Part shown: in pieces, positions 20,212-30,431 of the stretch | Position numbering within the stretch: the first letter of the stretch is position 1 | How the letters are laid out: every line of letters begins with the position of its first letter | Assembly (NCBI GenBank): GCA_016719635.1 | Contig: JADJYT010000003.1 | Span: 1-64,000, forward strand | Reading direction: 5' to 3' | DNA: 64,000 nt | Source: Sphingobacteriales bacterium | Lineage (GTDB): Bacteria > Bacteroidota > Bacteroidia > Chitinophagales > JADIYW01 | Made by a program: the position numbers and the translations under genes | The notes under the pieces: generated by a model | Told to the model about the DNA's origin: nothing | The model's input: only the letters and a program-made list of their open reading frames with translations | The model's database searches: none

Positions 20212-21750
20212 TTTTTTGAATAAAGTTCCTCCCAGTTCTACCGGAGTTATAACGGAGCCGTTCCCGGAAAGACCGTTTTGTACATATACAGCGGAACCAA
20301 CAGTTCCTAATAATGATAAATCTCTCCAGTTACTGTTTCCTGCTGTATCTTTTGAAAGGAAATACGCCGGTGCATACCCGTCATCTTTACCGGGATTAAT
20401 TATCAGATAACCACTATTACCATAATTATTTGCTAATGTTATATCTCCGGACGACAACAGGCTGATTCCTTGTGTATTTCCACCAATTGCATTTGAAATA
20501 TCAATCGGCCCACCAGATAACACACTTACGCCTTCATTATTATTGCCATAAGCATTCGATATATTTATTGCATTATTGTTGGATGAAATATTTACATGGT
20601 TTTGAGACTGTATCGTAACACTCTGTGTGGCGTTCATATTTATATCCTGTGCAGACAGGTTCACATTTTGGTTTGAATTCAAATAAAAACCACTCAGATT
20701 ATTAAATACCATTTCGTATCCATTGCCTGAAATATGTGTATTTTCCGATAAAGTTCCTCCAAGTTTTATCAAATCTGAATTAGATGCAGTCAGTCCGTTA
20801 CTAGCCTGCAGATTAAACGGCTCAGATTCCGGAATATGAATTGTATCTAATACAATACAGCCGTTGGAATCTGTAGAAAGTACGACATGAGACTTTTTCA
20901 CATAATAAATGACCTCCATCCCATCTAACTGGAATGAGTTATTATTTGTCCATAAAAAGCTAGCGGTCACATTGTTTACTGATGACCTGTCGAAATCATC
21001 AATAAATTCATAACAGGAATAATACCCCCCGCCATATGTACCAACCAGTTTCATCTCTTCCGGGGAGTTTTGATCAAACTCAACTCTGTTGCTTGGGGTA
21101 CTCAGAACACCATTAACGGACAAAGTCAAGGCCGCACCTCCTGAATAATTGTAGGTTGTAAATTGGTTTAAATGAATACGTACTATAATTTTATCAATGA
21201 TATCACCCGGACACAATTGAATATTTACAGGAATTGATTGGGAATATTCATAGCCGTTGGTACCATCTCCCATAGTAGAACTGCACAATTGGAAAGTAGT
21301 ATCTACCGTGAAGAAGGAACTATCAACACCTGAGACCTGGGCAGAAAAACCAGGAAATGAAGTAATTGCATTGCAAAAATAATATTGGCCACTTGTGTCA
21401 TTCAAAAGCTGATTGAATATATTCCCGTAAAAGACAGTCCCTCCTGTTTTAGTTTGCACGAATGGAACAATACAATTGTTGTTTAGATTTCTAAACATTG
21501 AATCGAGGCACATACCGCCTGAAAAAAGGTATTGCTTAAAGTTGTCTGCTCTAAACTTATAACTTTCACGAGAAACAGAATCCTGTGTAAATAACAAGGT
21601 GCTGTCAGTTATCTGAGGCAAATCAGGGAATTCAGTAGGACGCCTGCCTTGTAATGATTGACCACTGACCGACAGCTGCAGCATTAAAATGAAACTGACA
21701 AATACAGCCTTGTTTGAGAATTTAAATGAATTCATATGAGTATTTTTCAT
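20200..21750 (-). CDS. Tail-fibre-like secreted protein, N-terminal segment
   Basis: About 516 residues from MKNTHMNSFKF (21750), chosen because it gives a signal peptide ending near LQLSVSGQS; the longer frame to 21867 adds a basic tail and overlaps the previous gene. The first part has FPDLPQITDSTLLFTQDSVS, then a cysteine-containing beta domain; the later part has low-complexity N/S-rich parallel-strand repeats (QNVNLSAQDINMNATQ and so on) as in beta-helical fibres. It stops at 20200 after LGGTLFKKYYY because of a frameshift. The complete protein would be ~938 residues. Begins 10 bases after the stop of the beta-propeller-like gene. Confidence 0.7.
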   Translation of the reverse strand: MKNTHMNSFKFSNKAVFVSFILMLQLSVSGQSLQGRRPTEFPDLPQITDSTLLFTQDSVSRESYKFRADNFKQYLFSGGMCLDSMFRNLNNNCIVPFVQTKTGGTVFYGNIFNQLLNDTSGQYYFCNAITSFPGFSAQVSGVDSSFFTVDTTFQLCSSTMGDGTNGYEYSQSIPVNIQLCPGDIIDKIIVRIHLNQFTTYNYSGGAALTLSVNGVLSTPSNRVEFDQNSPEEMKLVGTYGGGYYSCYEFIDDFDRSSVNNVTASFLWTNNNSFQLDGMEVIYYVKKSHVVLSTDSNGCIVLDTIHIPESEPFNLQASNGLTASNSDLIKLGGTLSENTHISGNGYEMVFNNLSGFYLNSNQNVNLSAQDINMNATQSVTIQSQNHVNISSNNNAINISNAYGNNNEGVSVLSGGPIDISNAIGGNTQGISLLSSGDITLANNYGNSGYLIINPGKDDGYAPAYFLSKDTAGNSNWRDLSLLGTVGSAVYVQNGLSGNGSVITPVELGGTLFKKYYY

Positions 21751-21760
21751 TTTTATAATT

Positions 21761-23497
21761 TTATTCTTCAAGTTTCCAGTAATGTCCATCCTCCGTCGCC
21801 CAGAACGAATTATTCTCCGTAAACCATGCGTGTATCTTCTGCGTATCAGTATTGCAACCACCAACAATCCCGAAACTTAAATAATCAAATACCTTTTGAT
21901 TAACAGCGTCAAATGTAAACGGATCTTGATTCAATACAAACTGCAGGCAGCCAATATCGATCTTATGATCACCTGTCATAACGACCTGCTGAACATAACT
22001 TATGTTTACACATAATTTTCCATTGATTTGGCTGTCAATACTGACTATATAGTTTGTATCATCTGTTGGATAGCTGTAAACGCCTGTAGGTTTAACGAAT
22101 GTCGTATCATACGTCACACAAAAATGAAATCCATTGTTTGCAAAAGAAGCTGAGTCAGCAGACAACAATATGGGAACACAAAACCTGGAACTATCTAATT
22201 CAAAAGTGAGGCTTTTACAATTAAAGGTATCGACGTTTGCACACCCGTTTATAACAGCTGGCTGATATTCGTAAACAGCCTGGGGCAAGCCTAAAAAGGA
22301 ACTGTTGGGAAACAAATCTATAGCATCCTTAATAAAACCACACTGATTGCCGGTACTATTTGGATTATTGATTACCCCTATATATCTGTATGACCCTGCG
22401 TAATTTCCGTTATTATATGGAACATATATCTTATTATCCGGACCCATTTGCAATTGGCCGGGAACGATGGTGTTCGAAGTAAAAATATCTATTGCACTGT
22501 TTTTCACATTAACCGCTTCTAAATCATATTGTGTAATCTTTTTTGAAAAAGGACTCGAAACATAAAGCTTCTTATTATCTATTGAAAACTCTGCCCCATA
22601 AGGATATGTGATACTGTCAACTGTAAAATGAACATTTGTAATTTGGCCTGTAGTTGCATTAAACCCAAAACATTGAAGCCTGCTTTTATTAAGCGGATCA
22701 TCGTGATGAGCCTGGCAATTTATCAGCAAATTACTGTTTCTGTTAAATTTTAAAACTCCGCCCAATTGTGGAAATGCAAAATCAGGCGATCCTATAGAAA
22801 TTGTATCAAACGTATGCAGTCCGTTTATATCCAGCAAATAAATGTAAAATACATTTGAATAGCTTTCCTTAGCTACCACCCAATAGTCACGCTTGTTTGC
22901 ATGTCGGGTATAAGTAACTTTATCACTGGCAACATTACCCGCTAACAGGTTTATATTTTTTTTACCAACCATAACATCCCCTTTCCCGGAATTTAAAGCC
23001 ATATCAACAACAGAATAGTATAAACCATAAAAATAGGTGGTAGTAAAAATGTAATATTGATTGACATGACCTGGAAAAGGAACAATCGCTCCTTGTTCAC
23101 TATCATATCTGCCCAACAAACCTGTTCCATTCGGCATGGAATGATGAGTAGAGTCCCACACAGTGGCCCCATCTGTATAAAATAACAAATGACCTGAATT
23201 TTTATCTGAAACAGCTGAACAACCCTCTCTTGTATTTAATGCCCCATCGTATAATACTGTTGGTGGATTCGTATTAAAATTCAATCCAGCCTTATTTCCA
23301 AAATACCAGTTATTATTGTTTTTCTTCAAACTATTTGTCTGTGCATGACTGATCTGAAGAAAAGAAAAGAGAAAAAAAAGCTTAAAGAGAAATCTGTAAT
23401 TTTGAATAAAACCTACTTTACACAGGGGTACTGATAAACAATATTGTATAAAAAACCTTGTACAGTTTCTGATATGAACTAAAGCAGGCAAAATCAT
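21761..23497 (-). CDS. Secreted beta-propeller-like protein
   Basis: 578 residues. The hydrophobic leader RFLFKLFFLFSFLQISHAQ begins around residue 34, so the true start may be a GTG near 23416; the ATG start is at 23497. After the leader, NNWYFGNKAGLNFN, NTREGCSAVSDKNSGHLLFYTDGATVWD and later QYDLEAVN ... IVPGQLQMGPDNKIYVP match the repeat style of WD40/YVTN-like propellers that often precede T9SS type B sorting domains in Bacteroidota. The C-terminal third has four cysteines and a cohesin-like feel but no clear sorting signal (it ends GHYWKLEE). No catalytic residues recognised. Confidence 0.75.
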   Translation of the reverse strand: MILPALVHIRNCTRFFIQYCLSVPLCKVGFIQNYRFLFKLFFLFSFLQISHAQTNSLKKNNNNWYFGNKAGLNFNTNPPTVLYDGALNTREGCSAVSDKNSGHLLFYTDGATVWDSTHHSMPNGTGLLGRYDSEQGAIVPFPGHVNQYYIFTTTYFYGLYYSVVDMALNSGKGDVMVGKKNINLLAGNVASDKVTYTRHANKRDYWVVAKESYSNVFYIYLLDINGLHTFDTISIGSPDFAFPQLGGVLKFNRNSNLLINCQAHHDDPLNKSRLQCFGFNATTGQITNVHFTVDSITYPYGAEFSIDNKKLYVSSPFSKKITQYDLEAVNVKNSAIDIFTSNTIVPGQLQMGPDNKIYVPYNNGNYAGSYRYIGVINNPNSTGNQCGFIKDAIDLFPNSSFLGLPQAVYEYQPAVINGCANVDTFNCKSLTFELDSSRFCVPILLSADSASFANNGFHFCVTYDTTFVKPTGVYSYPTDDTNYIVSIDSQINGKLCVNISYVQQVVMTGDHKIDIGCLQFVLNQDPFTFDAVNQKVFDYLSFGIVGGCNTDTQKIHAWFTENNSFWATEDGHYWKLEE

Positions 23498-23682
23498 GTA
23501 TGACGTATATTTAACAGTTTAAATATTACAAATAACAAAACGCAGGAATACACCTGCACTCAAGTATCATACAACTTAGTTCAATACAATGTTATATAAA
23601 TAATTTCATCTAACCAAACAAAAAGTTAAAAAAATGGAAAACTATTTATAATACGGTTGGAAAACTAAAACCAGTTCCTCAT

Positions 23683-26600
23683 CTACCGCCGGAGCGAAAT
23701 GAATCCTGCTTTATTATATTCATCATTGTCCAGATTTCTATACCTGAAAGAATAATAATACGTCCCCTCCGGCAATGGCGCTCCGTTATAGTTACCATCC
23801 CAGTCGTTCAGATAATTCTCACTGCTGTAGAGTTCCACTCCCCAAATGTTATAAACTGAAAATTCTGTTTTATTCCGAACGCATGGGATGCTGAATACAT
23901 CATTTATGCCATCTCCGTTCGGTGTAAATGTATTTGGGATAACACATTCATCCATAAGGATGAAAACCCATGCACTTCCTTTTCCTTCATTCGGACAACC
24001 ATTAATGAAAAGGCTGTCCGCAAAATAAGCAGAACAAATCTGGTATTGAAAACTATCTGCTTTAAAATATCCGCCGGGTGTATAAACCAAACTGCCATCA
24101 TCCAGGACGGACACCGTTCCATTTGAAGGCGGAAAGGTTATTGCATCCTCCTTACAAAGCAGTAGGATATCTGTATTACTGTTTTTATCATTTTCCAGTA
24201 CAGGTATTGTAATGCCGCTGAGTGAACTCATATGTACGACATCGTTTACGGCAACCAGCGGCGAAACAACCGAAGGCATCATGTTTAATACCATCTCATC
24301 TGAAACAGAATCCAGACAGGCATCGTTAGAAGTCAGCCTTAAAATGACTGCACCTGTATACCCTGAATCGGGAAGAAATGAAACCAGGTTGGGAAAATTT
24401 GTAGGCAATATATTGCTTAATGAACCACTACCGGAAACAATCGACCAGACGGCTGTCACGGCAGAACCTCCCAGAAAAGATGCACTTAACGTATATTCCG
24501 GAATCTTGTTGCATAAGGAATTATCCGGTCCGGCATTTACGATACCCGGTGGCTCTACGGTAACTGTCAATGTATCCGTAGTAAAACATTCTTCGTTGTA
24601 TATTTTCCATACCAGTTTATATTCCCCCGGAATCAAATCAGACAACTGACAAACAGGAGAACTTATTGAAGAAAAAGTCACATCGCCTGGCCCGTCTGCC
24701 TGCTCCCAAATCCCCTGATTGGAATGGGTTGGTGCATTGGCATAAAGTGTGGATGTAGAGGAGCAGATTTGTTGGTTGGAACCTGCAATCGCTAAATCCG
24801 CCGCACTTATAACCGTAATCAACACCTCGTCAGAAGATGGGGGACAATTCGGACTTGATATAGTCCAGCGAAAGCTGTAAATACCTGGTACAACTCCTGC
24901 TACGGGTGAGTTGGGTTGTGCGGGAGAAATAATGAAGGGTGTATTCGGACCGGAAACAAATGACCAACTTCCCGTTGTACCTGTAACTGGACTGTTCGCA
25001 GATAGACTGACATTTCCAAAAACACAGAATTTTTCGTCGTTTCCTGCATTTGCCGCATTGGGAGTCGAATTATTGTTGATGGTAACGGTATCCTTTGAAA
25101 AACAGGATGCATCTGTATTAACTACAGTCCAAACAAATTTATAGGTCCCCGGCACCAAAGACCCGACAGTAGAAATGGGGGCATGCTCTGAAGTGATGTC
25201 AGCATCGGGACCTGCTATCTGTGTCCAGGTTCCGGTACCGACGGCAGGTAGGTTAGCTGAGAGAATGGTGGCATCCTGCTGACATAAATGCTGATCAGCT
25301 CCCGCATTTGAAACAGAAGGCGCTAAAGCCGAGACCGTTAATTTTACCGTATCCCTGCTTGGTGAACAGGCAGAACCATTGCTTATTGTCCAAACCATGA
25401 TATAAGTGCCGAACATATCCAATCCTCTGACTTCTGAAACAGGATTGTTGACAGACGAAATAGAAACACTTGCAGGACCAGACACCTGAGACCATCTTCC
25501 TATTCCGTTTAATGGTACATTACCCTGCAAAATGGCATTCCCAAAACAGACCATTTGATCAGCCCCTGCGGCAGCCATGGTAGGTAAAGCATAATTGTCA
25601 ATTCTTTTTAGATCACTGCTGGAACAGGTACCATTGGATAATGTCCATTTCAGGGTATACGTTCCAGGAACAGTATTTGTCAATACGGCATCCGGTGTAT
25701 TCACATTAGGATAGAATTGTGCACCGGAAGGTCCGGATAAAACGGACCAGGTTCCTGTTTCGCCGTTTGCAGGGGTACTGCCATTTAATCTGAAAGATGT
25801 TACATTGCAGTAAGCACTATCCGGTCCGGCATTCGGTATTTGTGTGGATGTTCTGTTATAGATAATTACTTCATCAACTGTTTCAGGGCAGCCATAAGAG
25901 GCTGGTATTGTATACCTGAAAATATAAACGGAACCCGGGAGTAATCCGGAGATGCTGGCAATGGGGTTATTAGCAGGAGACTGACTGATGACAGCAAGTG
26001 GTCCAGAAATCTGCGACCACACCCCTGCACTACCGGTATTTGCCCGTAAGGTAGCTGAAGGTAAATTGCATAAATTTTGGTCGGGTCCTGCATTTGCCGG
26101 AATAGAAATATTAATGACTACATCATCCGTAGACGGCGAACAACTCGGTCCGCCTGCAACAATCCACCTGAATGTATACGAACCATTGGTTAAACCGGTC
26201 ACGGTAGTTTGTGTAAACGTATTACTGGTTATTCTGGCGATGTTTGGACCCGTGACCTGTACCCATTGCCCTGTTCCAATAAGGGGCGGTTGGGCATTTA
26301 ACTGTGCGGTGTTTGCGTTAACCCCGCATAAAACCTGGTCTGAACCGGCATTGGCCATGGATGGCGGAGAAGAAGCTGTTAACGTAACTTCATCTGAGGT
26401 ATATGGACATACGCCATTCCGGATGGTCCATCGGAATGTATAAATTCCGGTGGTTAAGTTTGTAACCCCGCAGACAGGGTTGTCGGGGTTGGAAAGGAGC
26501 GCATCCCCATCTCCCGAAATCTGCGTCCAGACACCTGTACCATATGCAGGATTATTTCCAAGCAGGGTATATTCATCTGAACAGATGGTTGCATCTGTCC

Positions 26601-28860
26601 CCGCGTTAGCTGCAGTTGTATTCGCTGAAATGGTAATGACAACAGTATCGGTCGTACTATTGCTGCAACCCAGCACGGACACTGTCCATAAAAACTTATA
26701 CGTACCATTCGCTGCACCGGATACTGAAGTGATATGGGTTGATCTGTCAGCTATCAAAACAGGTGCACCTTCAATCTGATACCATACACCGGAACCGGAG
26801 ACGGGCCGAACGGCATTCAGCTGAATGGTTGAGGTTCCTTCAGGCAGGCATTGATCAGCTCCTGCATTTGCCACTGAAGGACCGGAAGATGCACTGGTGG
26901 TAATCTTAACGGTATCCTTAGACACAGCGCCACAGGAGTTATTGATTGTATAGGTGAATGAATACGTAGTGGCAGGCTGTAATCCGGATAGGGTCGGTGA
27001 GGGAACAGTATTGCCCGGAGAAAAAATAACGCCGGCAGGTTGCGACACCCATAATGCAGTTTCATCGGCATGCAACCCGTTTCCATGAAGTATTATGGGA
27101 GAGTTATAACAGACAGTATTATCGGCCCCTGCATTTGCATTTGTAATGAGCGTATCCGGAATAAAGACCTTTACATCGTCAGAATTGGACGGGCAGTTAT
27201 TCCCACCCCTGACGGTCCATCTGAAAGTGTACTCACCGGGTATCAGCCCCCTGATGTCAGTAATATAATTTACCGGAGAAACAATGGTGGATGAAACCGG
27301 CCCTGCTACCTGGCTCCATCTCCCGTTCCCTAATCCGGTAAGTACAGGATTATTCCCGGCAAGCTGAGCTGTTGGGGAAGAACAGGCAAAATATAAATCT
27401 GTGCCTGCATTCGTTCCGGTTGGAGTCCGGGAAACGGTCACATCAACGAAATCACTTACTGCCGGACATCCCATACCAAAGGAGTAATTTACTTCCACCC
27501 GATAGGTTCCCGGTAATTTTAACCCGTTTATATCATTAAATAATCCATAACCGGTCGGATAACTGCTAAATGCGCCCGAAGGACCGCTGATTATCCTGTA
27601 GTTCAGCGTACCGGCACCGGTCGTGGTTGCCGGAATGATAGTCGATGTTACATCACATGGGAGAATCTGGTCGGGACCTCCATTGACAGAACCTTGCTCA
27701 AAGAATGAATAGCAGACTAAATTATTACTTGAACAGCCTGAGCTGGTATTTTGAATCTTATAATTAAAGCAATAGGTTCCATATTCTGTAATTCCTGTAA
27801 CCAGTGTAGATGGATTATCAGGTGTCGCAATTGTCAGTGGAGAACCGGCGGTCTGTGTCCATCTTACTGTCTCTCCTGCGTAAAGGGGTGCATTTCCCCT
27901 GAGAGTGATTGAATTCACTAAACCGCAATACTTTGTTTCAGTACTAAATGAATTTGAATTGGCAACAGTGGAAGCCTGACCGGGCGGAGGCACCACAATA
28001 TGCACTTCATCATAGCCGCTGACACATGGCCCAGTCACTGTATATCTAAATACATAGGTTCCTTCCACCAAATCACATACCCTGGTACCGGGGCTGTTTG
28101 GCTGCGTTATGGCCGGCACCGATGGCCCTGACACAAAAGTCCAGGTACCGTTTTGTCCGCCCAGTCCGCGTCCGCCATTGGATGCCAATAAATTTGCGCA
28201 GGATGACGCAGAAAAACAATTCCCTAAAATCTGGTCATCGCCGGCGAAAACTGGAGCGACACCGCCAAAATTTGTTATTGACACATCATCGCTGGATGTA
28301 CATCCGTTGACGGTGGTTATTGTCCAGCGCAAAATGGACGTTCCGGCATTATTCGGATTAATCGAAATGGGCGATCTGGGATTATGGATTTCAGCAATCG
28401 AAATACCAGCAGCATTGGATCCTACAAATGTCCATTTTCCGATCTCTCCGGCATGCAGCGGGAGATTGGCATAGAGCGTTGAAGTCGCATTGGGACAAAA
28501 AACAGTGTCCTGTCCTGCATTGGGAGTTGTCAGTGGAAGCACCGTTATGGTAACAAAATCCTCTGCAATATACCCATCCCTGCATTTTATGCTCAATCGG
28601 AATACATAATCCCCCGAGCCATATCCGCTGACAGCAGTAATCAAAGTATTTGGTGAATGAATAATAACGGACGGACCGGAAACCTGTGACCAGTTCACAA
28701 CTGCACCAGACGCAAATAAACCGGAACGGGTTCCATTGAGTGTCATACTATCGTTCTGGCAAATGGTATTGCCTAAACCGGCATTAATGGAACAATTCTG
28801 ACTATAGATATTAGCATTAATTACCAGCAATAATAATGTGGCAAGCAACCTTTTTCGCAT
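23683..28860 (-). CDS. T9SS-exported giant with 17 tandem PKD/Ig-like repeats
   Basis: About 1,725 residues from MRKRLLATLLLLVINANIYSQ (28860); a start nine codons upstream at 28887 is possible. I count 17 repeats of ~85-90 residues with the consensus NAGxDQxLC ... LxGNxPxxGxGxWxQxxGP ... VxGLxxGxYxFRWT. A dissimilar ~80-residue region follows (PVLENDKNSNTDILLLC ... SFQYQICSAYF). The last ~85 residues carry CVIPNTFTPNGDGINDVF and YNIWGVELYSSENY ... LPEGTYYYSFRY, the gliding motility-associated/type B sorting domain. It is expected to leave through T9SS and act as a surface adhesin or fibre. It is separated by ~190 bases from the next gene, so it may be transcribed separately. Confidence 0.9.
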   Translation of the reverse strand: MRKRLLATLLLLVINANIYSQNCSINAGLGNTICQNDSMTLNGTRSGLFASGAVVNWSQVSGPSVIIHSPNTLITAVSGYGSGDYVFRLSIKCRDGYIAEDFVTITVLPLTTPNAGQDTVFCPNATSTLYANLPLHAGEIGKWTFVGSNAAGISIAEIHNPRSPISINPNNAGTSILRWTITTVNGCTSSDDVSITNFGGVAPVFAGDDQILGNCFSASSCANLLASNGGRGLGGQNGTWTFVSGPSVPAITQPNSPGTRVCDLVEGTYVFRYTVTGPCVSGYDEVHIVVPPPGQASTVANSNSFSTETKYCGLVNSITLRGNAPLYAGETVRWTQTAGSPLTIATPDNPSTLVTGITEYGTYCFNYKIQNTSSGCSSNNLVCYSFFEQGSVNGGPDQILPCDVTSTIIPATTTGAGTLNYRIISGPSGAFSSYPTGYGLFNDINGLKLPGTYRVEVNYSFGMGCPAVSDFVDVTVSRTPTGTNAGTDLYFACSSPTAQLAGNNPVLTGLGNGRWSQVAGPVSSTIVSPVNYITDIRGLIPGEYTFRWTVRGGNNCPSNSDDVKVFIPDTLITNANAGADNTVCYNSPIILHGNGLHADETALWVSQPAGVIFSPGNTVPSPTLSGLQPATTYSFTYTINNSCGAVSKDTVKITTSASSGPSVANAGADQCLPEGTSTIQLNAVRPVSGSGVWYQIEGAPVLIADRSTHITSVSGAANGTYKFLWTVSVLGCSNSTTDTVVITISANTTAANAGTDATICSDEYTLLGNNPAYGTGVWTQISGDGDALLSNPDNPVCGVTNLTTGIYTFRWTIRNGVCPYTSDEVTLTASSPPSMANAGSDQVLCGVNANTAQLNAQPPLIGTGQWVQVTGPNIARITSNTFTQTTVTGLTNGSYTFRWIVAGGPSCSPSTDDVVINISIPANAGPDQNLCNLPSATLRANTGSAGVWSQISGPLAVISQSPANNPIASISGLLPGSVYIFRYTIPASYGCPETVDEVIIYNRTSTQIPNAGPDSAYCNVTSFRLNGSTPANGETGTWSVLSGPSGAQFYPNVNTPDAVLTNTVPGTYTLKWTLSNGTCSSSDLKRIDNYALPTMAAAGADQMVCFGNAILQGNVPLNGIGRWSQVSGPASVSISSVNNPVSEVRGLDMFGTYIMVWTISNGSACSPSRDTVKLTVSALAPSVSNAGADQHLCQQDATILSANLPAVGTGTWTQIAGPDADITSEHAPISTVGSLVPGTYKFVWTVVNTDASCFSKDTVTINNNSTPNAANAGNDEKFCVFGNVSLSANSPVTGTTGSWSFVSGPNTPFIISPAQPNSPVAGVVPGIYSFRWTISSPNCPPSSDEVLITVISAADLAIAGSNQQICSSTSTLYANAPTHSNQGIWEQADGPGDVTFSSISSPVCQLSDLIPGEYKLVWKIYNEECFTTDTLTVTVEPPGIVNAGPDNSLCNKIPEYTLSASFLGGSAVTAVWSIVSGSGSLSNILPTNFPNLVSFLPDSGYTGAVILRLTSNDACLDSVSDEMVLNMMPSVVSPLVAVNDVVHMSSLSGITIPVLENDKNSNTDILLLCKEDAITFPPSNGTVSVLDDGSLVYTPGGYFKADSFQYQICSAYFADSLFINGCPNEGKGSAWVFILMDECVIPNTFTPNGDGINDVFSIPCVRNKTEFSVYNIWGVELYSSENYLNDWDGNYNGAPLPEGTYYYSFRYRNLDNDEYNKAGFISLRR

Positions 28861-28993
28861 ATGAAGTGGCACTGATATTTTATGCATACTATCCTATTGA
28901 CAAAATATCATAGTTTTGGATATATGAAGTTAAATTTTTATTCTATGCTGAAAAGTTTATGTTATTCACATTTTTTAATAAGTATCATTTAAC

Positions 28994-29016
28994 AAAAAAG
29001 CCTCCCATAGGGAGGC
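28994..29016 (-). terminator. Rho-independent terminator after the DUF5689 gene
   Basis: On the minus strand a perfect 7-bp stem GCCTCCC/GGGAGGC with a 3-nt loop is followed by six T. It lies 26 bases past the stop of the DUF5689 gene and separates the nuclease-associated operon from the PKD giant. Confidence 0.85.
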
Positions 29017-29041
29017 TGAAAAGTCATACTTGACCATTTTA

Positions 29042-30391
29042 TTAATGAGAAATTAAAACATTATCCAAATTGTACTGTGTCGTATTTGTTGCAGGTGAAT
29101 AACCGCCGGTATATCTGAAAGCGAAATATACGGCAGTTCCGGTAATGGCGTTCAAAGAAACCGGTGTGGCATTTGAAAAACTGGTTGTTGCTGCCGGTGC
29201 ATCATCCACCAATAAATTCCATGTAGATGACGATGGGTCGCCGCTGCCGGAATAATTGGTGGAATATAATACTTCCATCTTTATTGTTCCCGTTACAAAT
29301 CCCACATATCTTCTCCATACTATTTTTTCATCGGTAGTGGCGTCCAGGTTTACAGGCGGCGTAATTAACCAGCAAATATTGGATGGCTGTTGCTGTGAGA
29401 CGGTTGAAGTGTATGCGGAGACACGTGCATTTTTATCCGATGAACCGTATCCGTACCAGTATTTTGTACCCGCTGTTGAGAAATTAGTCCAGCTGGGAAT
29501 AGATAAATTCCCGGAGGTAGATACCCCGTTAAAATTTTCATACAATATCGTATCGACCACCGGAGGAGGAATGTCAATACAATTCGTACCTCTCAGATTC
29601 ACATCGGACGTATCACGTATGGAAAGCTGTTTGGTGGAGTTATACTTCGTATAAACGCCTAAAATGGAACCATTTCCTTCCGGTGTTCTGGCAAAGGCAA
29701 ATGTGCAAAAAGGGCTGGTTCTGACAGTAACGGTTCCGCCGTCACAATCCCCCAGAATTCTGTCTCCATCATCCGGAACAGCTTTATTCACTTCTGCATA
29801 AGGCGTATCGATACTCGTACCTTTAAATTCCACATTTTCAAACTGCACCAAACGGGAAAGGTAGGAATCATTCAGCTGACCAATCGTAATATGCTGAACC
29901 AAAGGTGCGATATCATTTCCTGTCGGGCCTTTTACAATTACCTTTGGCAACAAGGCCTGCGCAATTCTACCGACACTGGTACCATCCACATAGCCGCCTA
30001 ACTGAGGGGTGCCGCCATAAGTACCCAATGCAAGGCCCTGACATTTTACATAAATTTTTCTGCCTATCGGATAATCCGTATACAACCCGGAAGACACATC
30101 AATGGAAACTGCGATGGCAGCATTACCGTCATCAATCACGATAGACTTATAGAAGCTTCCGGTTCTATCATCAGCAATTACGATTCCGGCAATATTTACA
30201 TCATCCGGAATAGAAACCGGCGAACCACCTGTATAATATGCCTTCAGGCGGCTGATACTGATCGTATCTAGGTTGGGATCTGCCGTATTTCCGGGTGGCT
30301 CGTCAAACGTATCCTTTTTACAAGAGGTGGCGGAGGAGATAGCAACCAGCAGGGCAATTGCTATAAATAATTTCTGGATGGATGTTGTCAT
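29042..30391 (-). CDS. DUF5689 domain lipoprotein
   Basis: 449 residues. Lipoprotein signal: hydrophobic FIAIALLVAIS and lipobox SATSC with cysteine at residue 24. Residues ~40-270 form a DUF5689-type domain (ISRLKAYYTGGSPVSI ... INIAG-like DVNIAGIVIADDRTGSFYKS ... IRDTSDVNLRG), an OB-fold-like region. Residues ~285-449 are a beta-sandwich of the choice-of-anchor kind (ILYENFNGVS ... WTNFSTAGTKYWYG ... YNLDNVLIS). Encoded 40 bases after the TonB-dependent receptor; such lipoproteins commonly pair with these receptors as surface substrate-binding partners. Together with the adjacent nucleases, nucleic acid fragments are the likely ligand (inference). Confidence 0.85.
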   Translation of the reverse strand: MTTSIQKLFIAIALLVAISSATSCKKDTFDEPPGNTADPNLDTISISRLKAYYTGGSPVSIPDDVNIAGIVIADDRTGSFYKSIVIDDGNAAIAVSIDVSSGLYTDYPIGRKIYVKCQGLALGTYGGTPQLGGYVDGTSVGRIAQALLPKVIVKGPTGNDIAPLVQHITIGQLNDSYLSRLVQFENVEFKGTSIDTPYAEVNKAVPDDGDRILGDCDGGTVTVRTSPFCTFAFARTPEGNGSILGVYTKYNSTKQLSIRDTSDVNLRGTNCIDIPPPVVDTILYENFNGVSTSGNLSIPSWTNFSTAGTKYWYGYGSSDKNARVSAYTSTVSQQQPSNICWLITPPVNLDATTDEKIVWRRYVGFVTGTIKMEVLYSTNYSGSGDPSSSTWNLLVDDAPAATTSFSNATPVSLNAITGTAVYFAFRYTGGYSPATNTTQYNLDNVLISH

Positions 30392-30431
30392 TTTATATCA
30401 AATTATAATTTTAAAATTTATTACTCAACAA

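Noticed and set aside
25988..26779. Two plus-strand open frames over the PKD repeat gene
   Set aside because: They mirror the repeated codons of the minus-strand gene and recur with the repeat period, as expected for antisense shadows.
23683..28860. CRISPR-like or DNA-level tandem repeat
   Set aside because: The periodicity is at the protein level; the DNA copies have diverged and there are no constant-length direct repeats.
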